The notes: generated from the letters alone by a model not told the origin. 46,269 nt of DNA from Thermoanaerobacter uzonensis DSM 18761 (GCF_900129115.1 NZ_FQUR01000019.1:1-46269); one strand, 5' to 3'. Counted from the first letter of the stretch, positions 14,849 through 25,432 are shown. Translations and numbers: made by a program.

Positions 14849-14889
14849 TTGTGTATATCCTCCTTCTACTTGCTTTTGTACATTTTCAT

Positions 14890-15504
14890 TTATTGAGAAA
14901 TTGATTTATAATACTCTTCAATTTCGTCATATGTCATAGCCCCATTGCTAATTGCCCTTATGACCCCGTTTTTATCTATAAAATAAGACATAGGTATAAA
15001 TTGAACCTGATAATCGTAAATAGTACTTAAGTCAGTATCCAGTAGCACAGTAAATTCATATCCTTTCCCTTCTAAATACTGCTTTACTTTTGATGGGCTT
15101 TCACCCAAGTCTATCGCAAGTAAAACCGTATCATCTTTATGGCCTTTTATAAACTGATTTAAAGCTGGCATTTCAATTTTGCAATAAGGACAAGTTGTTG
15201 CCCAAAAGTTTAGTATAACTTTTTTTCCTCTTAAGCTCGACAAGGTCACAGTATTGCCATCTAAATCTTTTAGCGTAAAATCTGGTGCTATATCTCCTAC
15301 TTGATTCCCTATCTTAGGCTCACTTTGCTCAGTTTTATTTGCATTTGAACTTGTATTTTGATCTTCATTATTGCTATGAGTATTATTTTCTGCCACTTGA
15401 GAAGGGGAAGGTTGAGCACTTTTTGTGTAATTATTTAAGACGAAAATAAGTGCCCCTATAACTATCACAGCAATTATCGTAAAAATTAGACTTTTATTTT
15501 TCAC
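14890..15504 (-). CDS. TlpA/ResA-family membrane-anchored thiol-disulfide oxidoreductase
   Basis: 204-aa protein with a single N-terminal membrane anchor (about residues 7-23), a low-complexity N/Q/S/E linker (about 30-65), and a thioredoxin-fold domain facing outside. The active site is C105-P-Y-C108 in NFWATTCPYCKIEMP, with the cis-proline near FIPMSYF. It probably reduces extracytoplasmic disulfides, as ResA or TlpA do, fed by CcdA. I chose GTG at 15504, which follows AGAGGTGG; an in-frame GTG three codons earlier lies within that site. It begins 12 nt after ccdA ends. Confidence 0.88.
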   Translation of the reverse strand: MKNKSLIFTIIAVIVIGALIFVLNNYTKSAQPSPSQVAENNTHSNNEDQNTSSNANKTEQSEPKIGNQVGDIAPDFTLKDLDGNTVTLSSLRGKKVILNFWATTCPYCKIEMPALNQFIKGHKDDTVLLAIDLGESPSKVKQYLEGKGYEFTVLLDTDLSTIYDYQVQFIPMSYFIDKNGVIRAISNGAMTYDEIEEYYKSISQ

Positions 15505-15516
15505 ACTAACCACCTC

Positions 15517-16173
15517 TTAATAAAAATATCCACTTATCTTGATTAGCATGTTAAAATATAAAAGAACTCCAAATATTATGAGAATAACCCCACTTATTAC
15601 CTCAATATAAGGCAATATTTTGTTAATCCTTTTATACATACTTTTAAACTTGTCAATCAATAAGGCTGTAACTATAAAAGGTATGCCAAGTCCCATAGAA
15701 TATGCAAAAAGCAATATCACGCCTACACTTAAAGTACTGACCGACCCAGCATACAACAATATCGAAGCGAGAATTGGACCTACACAAGGTGTCCATCCTG
15801 CTGCAAAAGTTATACCCAGTACTAATGACCCTATATAACCGGTCTGGACCTTTTCCATATTTATTAATTTGACTTCTTTATTTAAAAATAGTGGTCTAAA
15901 AATCCCAGTCATTTGAAGTCCAAAAAGCACAATTATTATCCCACTTACTTTCCTAAAAATGTCTTTATAGGCTAAAAAAAGCTTCCCTAGTTGGCTTGCA
16001 GTCGCCCCCATTAAAACAAACACTATGCTAAATCCCAAAACAAAAAGAAGCAAATTTATTAAATTATTCTTTTTATTTCCAAAAATATATGACACATAAG
16101 CGGGAATTAAAGGCAAAACACAGGGTGATAAAAAAGAAACAATTCCTGCTAAAAATGCAGTGTAAATTGGCAC
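15517..16173 (-). CDS. ccdA: Cytochrome c biogenesis protein CcdA (transmembrane electron carrier)
   Basis: 218-aa integral membrane protein with six predicted segments. The two redox cysteines are C18 in FLSPCVLPLIPAY and C130 in GWTPCVGPIL, both in the conserved proline-rich contexts of CcdA/DsbD-beta. It transfers electrons from cytosolic thioredoxin to outer-face thioredoxin-like proteins. The start is GTG at 16173 with GGAGGTG 5 nt upstream. It is the first gene of the ccdA-tlpA-trxA operon, with a clear promoter and an operator-like palindrome before it. Confidence 0.93.
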   Translation of the reverse strand: MPIYTAFLAGIVSFLSPCVLPLIPAYVSYIFGNKKNNLINLLLFVLGFSIVFVLMGATASQLGKLFLAYKDIFRKVSGIIIVLFGLQMTGIFRPLFLNKEVKLINMEKVQTGYIGSLVLGITFAAGWTPCVGPILASILLYAGSVSTLSVGVILLFAYSMGLGIPFIVTALLIDKFKSMYKRINKILPYIEVISGVILIIFGVLLYFNMLIKISGYFY

Positions 16174-16186
16174 ATCTACACCTCCC

Positions 16187-16241
16187 TCCCCTATAGGGTA
16201 TAACTATTAAATATTATATTACAATTTCACCCACAGTACAA
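16187..16241 (-). promoter_or_regulatory. Promoter and candidate CsoR/CstR-type operator of the ccdA operon
   Basis: On the minus strand TTGTAC (16236-16241), exactly 17 nt, TATAAT (16213-16218). About 9 nt downstream lies TTATACCCTATAGGGGA (16187-16204), an A/T-flanked CCC-N4-GGG palindrome. CsoR-family repressors (copper CsoR, persulfide-sensing CstR) bind sites of the form ATACCC-N4-GGGTAT. The match is imperfect on one side. A regulator gene is not in the window. Confidence 0.5.
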
Positions 16242-16263
16242 CAAGGTACAAATATAATTACTT

Positions 16264-16574
16264 TTAGCTTTGTTTTCTAGCATCTATAACCATTTTCACC
16301 TTTCCAGTTATCTTATCAATCTGAAGCGTGCCTGTAAAATGTACCTCGTATTTTACATTTCTAAGCTTTTTTTACTCAAAAACTGGTCAAGTTGTCTCTT
16401 GATTTCTTCTTCAACATCTTCACCGGCATTAGGTAGTTTGACACAGTTCAATATAAGGCTTTCATCACTATCAAGGTCATCAATAATACGCTTAATGCTA
16501 TATTCCATTATTTTTTCACGAGGCCATTCATTATGGTTATATAATTTAAATCCCTTCATCATCACCTTTATCAT
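16264..16574 (-). pseudogene. Small conserved-looking gene interrupted by a frameshift at an A7 run
   Basis: The gene starts at ATG 16574 with a strong AAAGGAGAGGT site. As sequenced it stops after 73 codons, at 16353. One extra A in the run of seven A's (near 16370, minus strand AGT-AAAAAAA-GC) would carry the frame through 31 more codons to TAA at 16264-16266, giving a 103-aa product whose C-terminal part (KYEVHFTGTLQIDKITGKVK) reads like genuine protein. A -1 ribosomal or transcriptional slip on the A-run, a sequencing error, or a true lesion would all explain this. The N-terminal part is acidic and helical (EKIMEYSIKRIIDDLDSDES). I recognise no family. Confidence 0.6.
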
Positions 16575-16667
16575 AGCTTACCTCTCCTTTAAAGTAGCAC
16601 TTTTTATAATCTATTTTTCCCTGACAATTATATTATATCTCAATTGCAAAATCTTGCTAAATAAAAA

Positions 16668-16685
16668 AATAGGCTTTCGCCTATT
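16668..16685 (-). terminator. Terminator of nagB
   Basis: On the minus strand AATAGGC-GAAA-GCCTATT followed by TTTTTATT. It overlaps the nagB stop codon. Confidence 0.85.
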
Positions 16686-17445
16686 AAACAATTATTTCTA
16701 TTTCTTTTAAATCTTCATCGGGTATAAGTGAAGCAGCCTCTTTATCAATTATTATAGTTACATCAGGATGTAAAGCTAAAACAGTAGCAGGCACTTTAGT
16801 AGTCAATTGTCCTTTTATAGTTTCTTTTATTGCCTCTGCTTTATTCTTTCCAGAAGCCAAAAGGACAATTTTCTTTGCTTTCATGATACTTCCAAGTCCC
16901 ATAGTAATCGCCTTTCTTGGTACTTCCTCTGCGCTTTTAAAAAATCTCTTATTAGCATTTATTGTATCTTCTGTCAAAGTAACTACATGAGTTTTAGTCT
17001 CTATGCTTTCCTCCGGCTCATTAAATCCTATATGTCCATTGACACCAATACCTAATATTTGCAAGTCAATCCCACCTGCTTTTTCTATTTCTTCATCATA
17101 TTTTCTACACTCTTCTTCTAAATCCTCGGCTATGCCATTTGGAATATGAACATTTTCTTTTTTAATGTTAATGTGATTGAAAAAATTGTGGAACATAAAA
17201 TAATGATAGCTTTGAGGATGGTCTGGAGATAAACCAATGTATTCGTCTAAATTAAAAGTAATGACATTAGAAAAATCTATTTCCCCTCTTTTATACACCT
17301 CAATTAAATGTTTATACATCCCCAGAGGCGTAGAACCTGTAGCAAGCCCTAAAACCGTATTAGGCTTTTCTTTGATTTGCTTTTTCACAATTTCTGCTGC
17401 CTTTTTACTCATTTCGTCATAATTTACAGTTATAATTACTTTCAT
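16684..17445 (-). CDS. nagB: Glucosamine-6-phosphate deaminase
   Basis: 253-aa isomerase/deaminase that converts glucosamine-6-phosphate to fructose-6-phosphate and ammonia. Motifs are complete: [12 protein letters not shown] (phosphate loop), NLDEYIGL with the catalytic Asp, [13 protein letters not shown] with the His/Glu pair, and [19 protein letters not shown] precedes the ATG. It follows the ROK regulator by 12 nt, so the two form a regulator-enzyme operon. No nagA (deacetylase) or PTS gene is adjacent. Confidence 0.96.
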   Translation of the reverse strand: MKVIITVNYDEMSKKAAEIVKKQIKEKPNTVLGLATGSTPLGMYKHLIEVYKRGEIDFSNVITFNLDEYIGLSPDHPQSYHYFMFHNFFNHINIKKENVHIPNGIAEDLEEECRKYDEEIEKAGGIDLQILGIGVNGHIGFNEPEESIETKTHVVTLTEDTINANKRFFKSAEEVPRKAITMGLGSIMKAKKIVLLASGKNKAEAIKETIKGQLTTKVPATVLALHPDVTIIIDKEAASLIPDEDLKEIEIIV

Positions 17446-17457
17446 CTTATGGCCTCC

Positions 17458-18603
17458 TTATAGTAAAATTAAATTATTTGTATTTAAAAGCACATCGGCT
17501 ACCGCTCCAATAGCAGAAGCATCTTCACCAAGTTGAGCTACTTTAATGTCAAAATCAAAAGGCACAATCCTTTTCACTTTCTCCTTTAACTCCTGGCGTA
17601 TATCAATTTCATAGTTTAGGATGTCTCCTCCAATTATTATTGCTTCTGGGTTTAAAATACTTACAATATTGGCAATACCCATGCTTAAATTTTTAATAAA
17701 TTGAGATACAGCTTGTACACAAGCAGGATTTTGTTTTTTATATTCTTTTACTACACCCTCCATAGTTTTTACATAAGACAAACTTTTAGAAACTGATTCA
17801 ACTAAAGAAGACAAAGAAGCCTTTCTTTCAAAATAACCATAATCCTCGTAAGAATAAACTCTTTCAAAAGCATCCTCTCCTATGGCCATGTACCCTACTT
17901 CCCCTGCAGCGTAACTATTGCCTCGTAATAAAGTACCATTTACATATATTCCCGAGCCTATACCATTTCCTATGTTTATAAGCACAAAATTCTCTATTTC
18001 ACGGCAACAACCAATCCATCTCTCTCCTAATGCGGCATAATTTACACTATTGTCTAGGTAGATATTATAATTAAAAATTTCACTCAACCTTTTCTTTAAA
18101 TCAAAATTACTCCATTTCAATCCTGGTGCATCAACAATTCCTTTTTGTATATCTGTGATTCCTGGAAGACCAATACCAATTCCTATTATATTTTTATCTT
18201 CCTCAGTAAGTTCTTTTATCCCTTTCACAATTCCATTAAAAGCCTGTTCTTTAATGCCAGTTTCCCATTTTATCTTTTTTAAAATTTTCCCCTCTAAATT
18301 AGTCAGAATTCCTATCGAATTTGTAGATTCAACGCTTATCCCTATAACAAATCTAGCATCAGGATTAAAAGAAAGCTGTATAGGCTTTCTCCCTACTGTA
18401 CCTTTTTCTCCGTAACCATTTTCTATTACCAAACCTTCTTCAATCAACTCATCTACAATGGCAGAAATAGTAGATTTGCTCATTTTTAAAACTTTAGAAA
18501 CCTCTATTCTCGATATGGGTTGCATCTTTTTAATAACATCTAAAACATTGGCTTTATTGATATTTTTAATTAACCCTGAAGTGCCTTTAGTATAGTCTTT
18601 CAA
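17458..18603 (-). CDS. ROK-family (NagC/XylR-type) transcriptional repressor
   Basis: 381-aa protein with an N-terminal winged helix (about 20-75, VLKMSKSTISAIVDELIEEGLV) and a ROK sugar-kinase-like domain. The kinase features are eroded: the DNDAN-type catalytic site reads DNSVNYAALGE, and the GH...CxCGxxGCxE zinc motif is replaced by GEVGYMAIGEDAFERVYSYE with no cysteines. It is therefore a sensor only. Being cotranscribed with nagB suggests it responds to an amino-sugar phosphate. The start is TTG at 18603 with GGAGGCGAG upstream. Two inverted repeats between its promoter and start suggest autoregulation. Confidence 0.85.
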   Translation of the reverse strand: MKDYTKGTSGLIKNINKANVLDVIKKMQPISRIEVSKVLKMSKSTISAIVDELIEEGLVIENGYGEKGTVGRKPIQLSFNPDARFVIGISVESTNSIGILTNLEGKILKKIKWETGIKEQAFNGIVKGIKELTEEDKNIIGIGIGLPGITDIQKGIVDAPGLKWSNFDLKKRLSEIFNYNIYLDNSVNYAALGERWIGCCREIENFVLINIGNGIGSGIYVNGTLLRGNSYAAGEVGYMAIGEDAFERVYSYEDYGYFERKASLSSLVESVSKSLSYVKTMEGVVKEYKKQNPACVQAVSQFIKNLSMGIANIVSILNPEAIIIGGDILNYEIDIRQELKEKVKRIVPFDFDIKVAQLGEDASAIGAVADVLLNTNNLILL

Positions 18604-18616
18604 TATCTCGCCTCCA

Positions 18617-18671
18617 TTAGTTCATTATCTGAACTAATTATCTAAAAAAATTAGTTCGATATCCGAACATT
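18617..18671 (-). promoter_or_regulatory. Tandem operators for the ROK repressor
   Basis: Site 1 (18617-18637) is TTAGTTCA-TTATC-TGAACTAA, perfect 8-bp arms around 5 nt. Site 2 (18651-18671) is TTAGTTCG-ATATC-CGAACATT, the same layout with two arm mismatches. Site centres are 34 bp apart, about three helical turns. Both lie downstream of the -10 and ahead of the TTG start, fitting a repressing roadblock. Arms containing GTTC/GAAC with an AT-rich centre suit ROK regulators. Confidence 0.7.
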
Positions 18672-18682
18672 TCCTTGTAATT

Positions 18683-18711
18683 ATTATACCATAATAATTT
18701 GAAAAATGTAA
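18683..18711 (-). promoter_or_regulatory. Promoter of the ROK-nagB operon
   Basis: Minus-strand TATAAT (18683-18688) with a weak -35 TTACAT (18706-18711) at 17-nt spacing, immediately upstream of the two operators. Confidence 0.5.
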
Positions 18712-18756
18712 ATAATAAATTTTGAGACTACAAATATATAAGGAAGGTGCCTTATA

Positions 18757-20109
18757 ATGAATAAAAAAATGAAATGCATTGCAATAATTATTTTAATACT
18801 TTTTGTAGCCTTTGCTGGATTAGAATTAAAAACTTATAATTATGAAAGCAAAACTCCTGTTAAAAAACTTTATCCAGTTCCTCAAATTTATCAAAAAGTA
18901 TTAGTTTTTGCACCTCACCCTGACGATGAAACATTGGCTTCAGCTGGCCTTATTCAAGACACTATAAGATATGGTGGTGAGGTAAAAGTCGTAATAATGA
19001 CTAATGGAGATTCCTTTAAAAGGGCAATTATTGAAAATTATGACCTTCCTTTCCCCACACCTCATGATTTTTTGCATCTTGGATACGATAGACAAAAAGA
19101 GACTCTTTTCGCTTTAAAATACTTAGGAGTAAAAGAGAAAAACATTATTTTTTTAGGATATCCTGATAAAGGTTTAGCTCCTCTTTGGTGGAAATATTGG
19201 AATGTACCTTATAAAAGCTTTGGTACTAAGACAACAATAAGCCCCTATGATAATTCATACACTCTGAAAGTAGAATACAAAGGAGAAAACATAATAAAAG
19301 ATTTAACAAAAATTATAAAAGAATATAACCCTACGCTTATTGTATATCCTCATCCAAATGAGCTTCATCCCGACCATTGGGCAACAAATAGTTTTGTAAA
19401 ATATGCTCTATATTTGCTAGAAAAAGAAAATATACCGCAATTTTTATACATAGTTCATCGCACAGACTGGCCACTGCCTTTTGGAAAACACCCTCAATTA
19501 AATCTAAATCCTCCTCAAAATCTTTTGAAGACAGGAACAGAGTGGCATTTATACCCTCTTGCAAAAACCGATATAGACAAAAAGGGAGAAGCAATAATGA
19601 TGTATAAAACTCAGATAAAAGTGATGAAAGACTTTTTATTGGCTTTTGACAGAAAAACAGAGCTGTATGGATTTTATGAAGACGGTATATTGAAAAAATA
19701 CAATAAAAACCGTAAATTTGATGATTATAAAGTGATAATAGATCCAGAATATGATAATTTTAGAGATTATGAAAATGGAAGTGTTGATATAACAGGAGTA
19801 TATGCATACATGCAAAACAATAATTTACACGTAGCTATAAAATGTAGACAACCTGCAAAGCCACTTTATGAATACAACTTATATGGTATACTATTTAAAG
19901 GTCATAAAGAAATTACAAGAATAAATGTAAAAGTTACAAATGGAAAATTAGTCAATAGAAAAGGAGATGTCAATATAAAAAATAGAATAGTTCATATCAC
20001 TATTCCTGTAAATATAGACTTTGATGCAATATATTTATGTGCTACCACTACTTCTAATAAATATCTTATTGACAAAACAGCGTGGAGACTTTTGAAAAAA
20101 GAAAAATAA
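18757..20109 (+). CDS. PIG-L/LmbE family deacetylase, membrane-anchored, with extra C-terminal domain
   Basis: 450-aa protein. An N-terminal hydrophobic segment (about 7-24) anchors or exports it. The zinc deacetylase domain follows, with the metal/catalytic motif H54-P-D-D-E58 and a second HPDH near residue 204 (19366-19377). PIG-L enzymes remove N-acetyl groups from GlcNAc-containing substrates. Residues about 330-450 form an additional beta-rich region unlike the core, possibly a carbohydrate-binding or cell-wall-facing module. It is divergent from the ROK-nagB operon, so an amino-sugar theme is plausible. AAGGAAGGTG precedes the ATG. Confidence 0.85.
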   Translation: MNKKMKCIAIIILILFVAFAGLELKTYNYESKTPVKKLYPVPQIYQKVLVFAPHPDDETLASAGLIQDTIRYGGEVKVVIMTNGDSFKRAIIENYDLPFPTPHDFLHLGYDRQKETLFALKYLGVKEKNIIFLGYPDKGLAPLWWKYWNVPYKSFGTKTTISPYDNSYTLKVEYKGENIIKDLTKIIKEYNPTLIVYPHPNELHPDHWATNSFVKYALYLLEKENIPQFLYIVHRTDWPLPFGKHPQLNLNPPQNLLKTGTEWHLYPLAKTDIDKKGEAIMMYKTQIKVMKDFLLAFDRKTELYGFYEDGILKKYNKNRKFDDYKVIIDPEYDNFRDYENGSVDITGVYAYMQNNNLHVAIKCRQPAKPLYEYNLYGILFKGHKEITRINVKVTNGKLVNRKGDVNIKNRIVHITIPVNIDFDAIYLCATTTSNKYLIDKTAWRLLKKEK

Positions 20110-20664
20110 TCAATATCCTATTAACTTGTAGCCATTTACTAAAATTTTATTTGCAGAACTCATTTTGTAAATTACATCAATTTTTTCCTTTGAAATTGGT
20201 TTCACCAATAAAGCTACATTGCCTTCATTTAAAATATTTCCAGACTCCACCATCATATTGTCTTTTATTTTTACATTCTCCAATATAGCGTTTATTCCAA
20301 TGTAACAATTATCACCAATGTAAGAGTTAAATATTATAGTTTTTATATTAATATTACAGCAATTCCCAATATAGCATTCTCCCTTTATTATTGCTCCATT
20401 GGAAATAATAGCATTTTTCCCTATTTCAATTTTTGAAGCCCCTATTGTATTTATATTAACTCCATCATAAATACTTGCACCATCATTAATAACAATTTTA
20501 CCCACTTTGTAATTTTCATCAACTTCATCTGCTCTAATGACAACATTAGGTCCTATGTAGACATTTTCTCCTACTACAATATTGCCAATTAAAATCGCTG
20601 TGTTATCTATGTAAGCTGTATGAGCAATTTGAGGAAAATTCCCAAATATATCTTCCCTAATCAT
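20110..20664 (-). CDS. Left-handed beta-helix hexapeptide protein (gamma-carbonic anhydrase/acyltransferase-like)
   Basis: 184-aa protein built of hexapeptide repeats (IGNIVVGENVYIGPNVVIRAD, then a run of I-G-x-N-x-x-I units). The opening FPQIAHTAYIDNTAILIG resembles the gamma-carbonic anhydrase group. The three zinc histidines of true carbonic anhydrases are not visible in the central coils, so a catalytic carbonic anhydrase role is unlikely and another trimeric transferase or scaffold role is possible. ATG at 20664 follows GAGGTGG; an earlier ATG is three codons upstream. It ends 1 nt from the convergent PIG-L gene. Confidence 0.7.
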   Translation of the reverse strand: MIREDIFGNFPQIAHTAYIDNTAILIGNIVVGENVYIGPNVVIRADEVDENYKVGKIVINDGASIYDGVNINTIGASKIEIGKNAIISNGAIIKGECYIGNCCNINIKTIIFNSYIGDNCYIGINAILENVKIKDNMMVESGNILNEGNVALLVKPISKEKIDVIYKMSSANKILVNGYKLIGY

Positions 20665-20677
20665 AATTTCCACCTCA

Positions 20678-20705
20678 TATAACCTAACATTTATATCAGG
20701 TTATA
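20678..20705 (-). promoter_or_regulatory. Inverted repeat upstream of the hexapeptide gene
   Basis: TATAACCT and AGGTTATA, perfect 8-bp arms separated by 12 nt, 14 nt before the start codon and downstream of a likely -10. It could be an operator or a 5'UTR hairpin. The binding protein is unknown. Confidence 0.35.
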
Positions 20706-20811
20706 ATACTTGTTTACATTATATCACAAAAAAAGTAAATATACAACGAAAAAATGAAATTAGCTTTTTTGGGTTAGTTGTATAATTAAATGCAACAGAT
20801 AAAAGAATAGA

Positions 20812-22977
<2,166 letters not shown>

Positions 22978-23010
22978 AGTATCTTGACACTATCATATCT
23001 CACCCAGCTA

Positions 23011-23057
23011 TTGACAAAAAAATTTTCGTGAGTTAATATTTTTATATACAAAATATT
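23011..23057 (+). promoter_or_regulatory. Promoter and putative MarR operator
   Basis: TTGACA (23011-23016), exactly 17 nt, TAATAT (23034-23039). Overlapping the -10 and start site is an inverted repeat AATATTTT-N7-AAAATATT (23035-23057), the spacing and position expected for an autoregulating MarR-type repressor. It lies about 30 bp beyond the right end of the ISLre2 element. Confidence 0.65.
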
Positions 23058-23087
23058 TTATATTGAAAATTTTTGGGGTGAAACTTT

Positions 23088-23528
23088 ATGAACAAGGATT
23101 GCGATAGTAAGCTTTTATATGATTTGTTGCGTGCAATTAGACAAAAACTCAACAACCAATTGAGAGCAAACAACCTCTCTGAATTTCAAAAAGACCTTAC
23201 AATTGGAGAACAACAAGTAATAATGGTTTTAAGTGAGAATAAAAATGCTCCAATATACATGAAAGATATTGCCTCAGAACTAGATATTTCTCCCAGTACC
23301 CTTACAAATATAGTAGATAAACTTGTAGAAAAAGGTTTAGTTCAAAGGGACTTTGATTTAGAAGATAGAAGAAAAATACAAATTTCTTTAACAAAAAAAG
23401 GAGAAGATATATATAAACATTTAGTAGACTTTAGAATGAAAGTTTTACAGCCAATTTTTGAAAAACTCTCTCCCCAAGAAATAGAAACATTAAAAAGCAT
23501 ATTGCAAAAAATTAAAGAAGAACTATAA
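23088..23528 (+). CDS. MarR-family transcriptional regulator
   Basis: 146-aa winged-helix regulator: recognition region SELDISPSTLTNIVDKLVEKGLV and wing DLEDRRKIQISLTKKGE, with helical N- and C-terminal dimerisation parts. It is the first gene of an operon encoding a MacA/MacB-like efflux system 18 nt downstream, so it probably controls that pump in response to a drug or peptide. GGGGTGA precedes the ATG. Confidence 0.9.
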   Translation: MNKDCDSKLLYDLLRAIRQKLNNQLRANNLSEFQKDLTIGEQQVIMVLSENKNAPIYMKDIASELDISPSTLTNIVDKLVEKGLVQRDFDLEDRRKIQISLTKKGEDIYKHLVDFRMKVLQPIFEKLSPQEIETLKSILQKIKEEL

Positions 23529-23546
23529 TTTTGAAGGTGGTGCTTT

Positions 23547-24728
23547 ATGAAAAACAGTGTAAAAACGTTTTTAATAGTCTTAGTCATCTTAGCAATTGTG
23601 GCTTCTACCGTTTATGCAATCTCTATAAAAAACAAAAACTCTGCTTCCACTGTAGAGGTAAATGCTGCTAAAGTTGAAAAAGGTGATATAGTTTCTTTAT
23701 TCTCTACCACAGGAGTAGTAGAATCAAAGTCCAAACAAGAATATTACATATTATCTCCCACTAAAGTTTTAAAAGTCTATGTATCCGTTGGAGATAATGT
23801 AAAAAAAGGAGATAAACTTCTAGAATTAGAAACACAAGATTTATCTATACAATATCAAATTGCACAAAAACAACTGGAAATAGCGCAAATGCAACTGGAT
23901 GCATTAAAAAAATTAAAAGAAAAACAGTCACAACAATCCCAAGTCGCAGCTCAAATTCCCAATACCTCTTTGCCACAACAACTCCCTTCGGGAGAAAGTA
24001 CAGTACAACAACCCTCCATTTCTCAGATACAAACTTCTTCTCTTAGCCTTGAGGACCAAATAAAACTCCAACAAAAACAAGTAGAAATTGCAGAATTAAA
24101 TCTCAAAAATATAAAGCAAAATATGTATAAACAGCAAAAATATGTTATTGCTGAATTTGATGGGACAGTAACAATAGTAAATGCCAAAGATAATAGCTAT
24201 TTTACCTCCTCTCAATTTCCTGCAATTGCAGTAGAAGATTTAAACAACTTGCAAATTGCACTTGATGTAAACCCTTATGATGCGGTAAATTTAAAAGAAG
24301 GGCAAAAAGCCTACATACATTTTGCAGATAAAACTTTTGAAGGAGTAGTCAGCAAAGTGAGTCCTACTGCAACAAAAGTAATTACTCAAACAGGAGGAGA
24401 TAATGTAGTAAAAGTCTATGTGGACCTTTTAAACAATGATGGCACAATAAAGCCCGGTTTTAACGTGGATGTTGATATAAAAATTGGCGAAAAGAAAGAT
24501 ACAATAAAAGTTCCATCAGAAGCAATCGTAAGCGATAAAAATGGCAATGAATTTGTGTATGTAGTAGAAAATGGCATAGCTAAACAAAAGAAAGTAAAAA
24601 CCGGTCTCGCTTCTGATTTAGAGACAGAAATCATAAGTGGAATAAATGTTGGTGAAAAAGTCATACTAAACCCCACCAGTTCTATCGAAGATGGCACAAA
24701 AGTTAGCGTAAAGGGCGGGAAGGACTGA
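23547..24728 (+). CDS. HlyD/MacA-like efflux adaptor
   Basis: 393-aa membrane-fusion-type adaptor. An N-terminal signal anchor (about 6-26) is followed by a barrel-sandwich half ([32 protein letters not shown]), a long coiled-coil region (about 95-190) broken by a Q/S/P-rich loop, and the second lipoyl half with beta-barrel ([21 protein letters not shown]). In a Gram-positive it would act on the outer face with its ABC partners. Its TGA stop overlaps the next ATG (TGATG). Confidence 0.9.
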   Translation: MKNSVKTFLIVLVILAIVASTVYAISIKNKNSASTVEVNAAKVEKGDIVSLFSTTGVVESKSKQEYYILSPTKVLKVYVSVGDNVKKGDKLLELETQDLSIQYQIAQKQLEIAQMQLDALKKLKEKQSQQSQVAAQIPNTSLPQQLPSGESTVQQPSISQIQTSSLSLEDQIKLQQKQVEIAELNLKNIKQNMYKQQKYVIAEFDGTVTIVNAKDNSYFTSSQFPAIAVEDLNNLQIALDVNPYDAVNLKEGQKAYIHFADKTFEGVVSKVSPTATKVITQTGGDNVVKVYVDLLNNDGTIKPGFNVDVDIKIGEKKDTIKVPSEAIVSDKNGNEFVYVVENGIAKQKKVKTGLASDLETEIISGINVGEKVILNPTSSIEDGTKVSVKGGKD

Positions 24729-25420
24729 TGATTGAGCTAAGCAATGTAAAAAAAGTGTACAATCTTGGAAAGATACAAGTTGATGCATTAAAAGGCGTAT
24801 CTTTAAAAATAGATAAAGGTGAATATGTAGCAATTGTCGGTCCTTCTGGCTCTGGCAAATCCACTTTAATGAACATTATAGGCCTTTTAGATAAACCTAC
24901 ATCTGGAAGTTATAAACTCAATGGAACTGAAGTATCAACCCTAAGCGATGACCAGTTAGCTTATTTGAGAAATCGTCAGATAGGATTTGTCTTTCAATCT
25001 TTTAACCTTTTGAGCAAATTGAACGCACTGGCAAATGTAGAACTACCAATGTTGTACGCCAAAATACCATCAAAAGAACGAAGGCAAAGAGCCCTAAGAG
25101 CTTTAGAAATAGTGGGATTAAGTGAAAGAATACACCACAAACCTAATGAGCTATCGGGAGGGCAGCAGCAAAGAGTTGCTATTGCCCGTGCTATTGTGAT
25201 GAATCCTTCTTTTTTGCTAGCAGACGAACCAACAGGAAATCTTGACACAGCTTCTAGCATTGAAATAATGAAAATCTTTTATCAACTCAATGAATCGGGT
25301 ACTACAATAGTAATGGTTACACATGAGCAAGATATTGCAAATCATGCAAAAAGGATAGTCCGCTTAAGAGATGGAAATATTATAGAAGATACGCTTGTTC
25401 CAAACAGAATAACTTATTAG
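24728..25420 (+). CDS. ABC transporter ATP-binding protein, MacB/LolD type
   Basis: 230-aa nucleotide-binding subunit. Walker [10 protein letters not shown] (about 36-44), Q-loop [10 protein letters not shown], signature LSGGQQQR, Walker [13 protein letters not shown] and the H-loop VTHEQDIA are intact. The FQ-FNLL and EPTGNLD forms are typical of the MacB/FtsE/LolD group. It couples ATP hydrolysis to mechanotransmission by the adjacent permease. Translationally coupled to the adaptor gene. Confidence 0.96.
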   Translation: MIELSNVKKVYNLGKIQVDALKGVSLKIDKGEYVAIVGPSGSGKSTLMNIIGLLDKPTSGSYKLNGTEVSTLSDDQLAYLRNRQIGFVFQSFNLLSKLNALANVELPMLYAKIPSKERRQRALRALEIVGLSERIHHKPNELSGGQQQRVAIARAIVMNPSFLLADEPTGNLDTASSIEIMKIFYQLNESGTTIVMVTHEQDIANHAKRIVRLRDGNIIEDTLVPNRITY

Positions 25421-25432
25421 CAGGTGATAAAT

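Noticed and set aside
16270..16710. 146-codon plus-strand open frame
   Set aside because: It lies opposite the frameshifted small gene and the nagB terminator, is low-complexity, and has no ribosome site.
20110..20664. Calling the hexapeptide protein a carbonic anhydrase
   Set aside because: The three-histidine zinc site expected in the central coils is not visible, unlike in the protein at 36896-37453.
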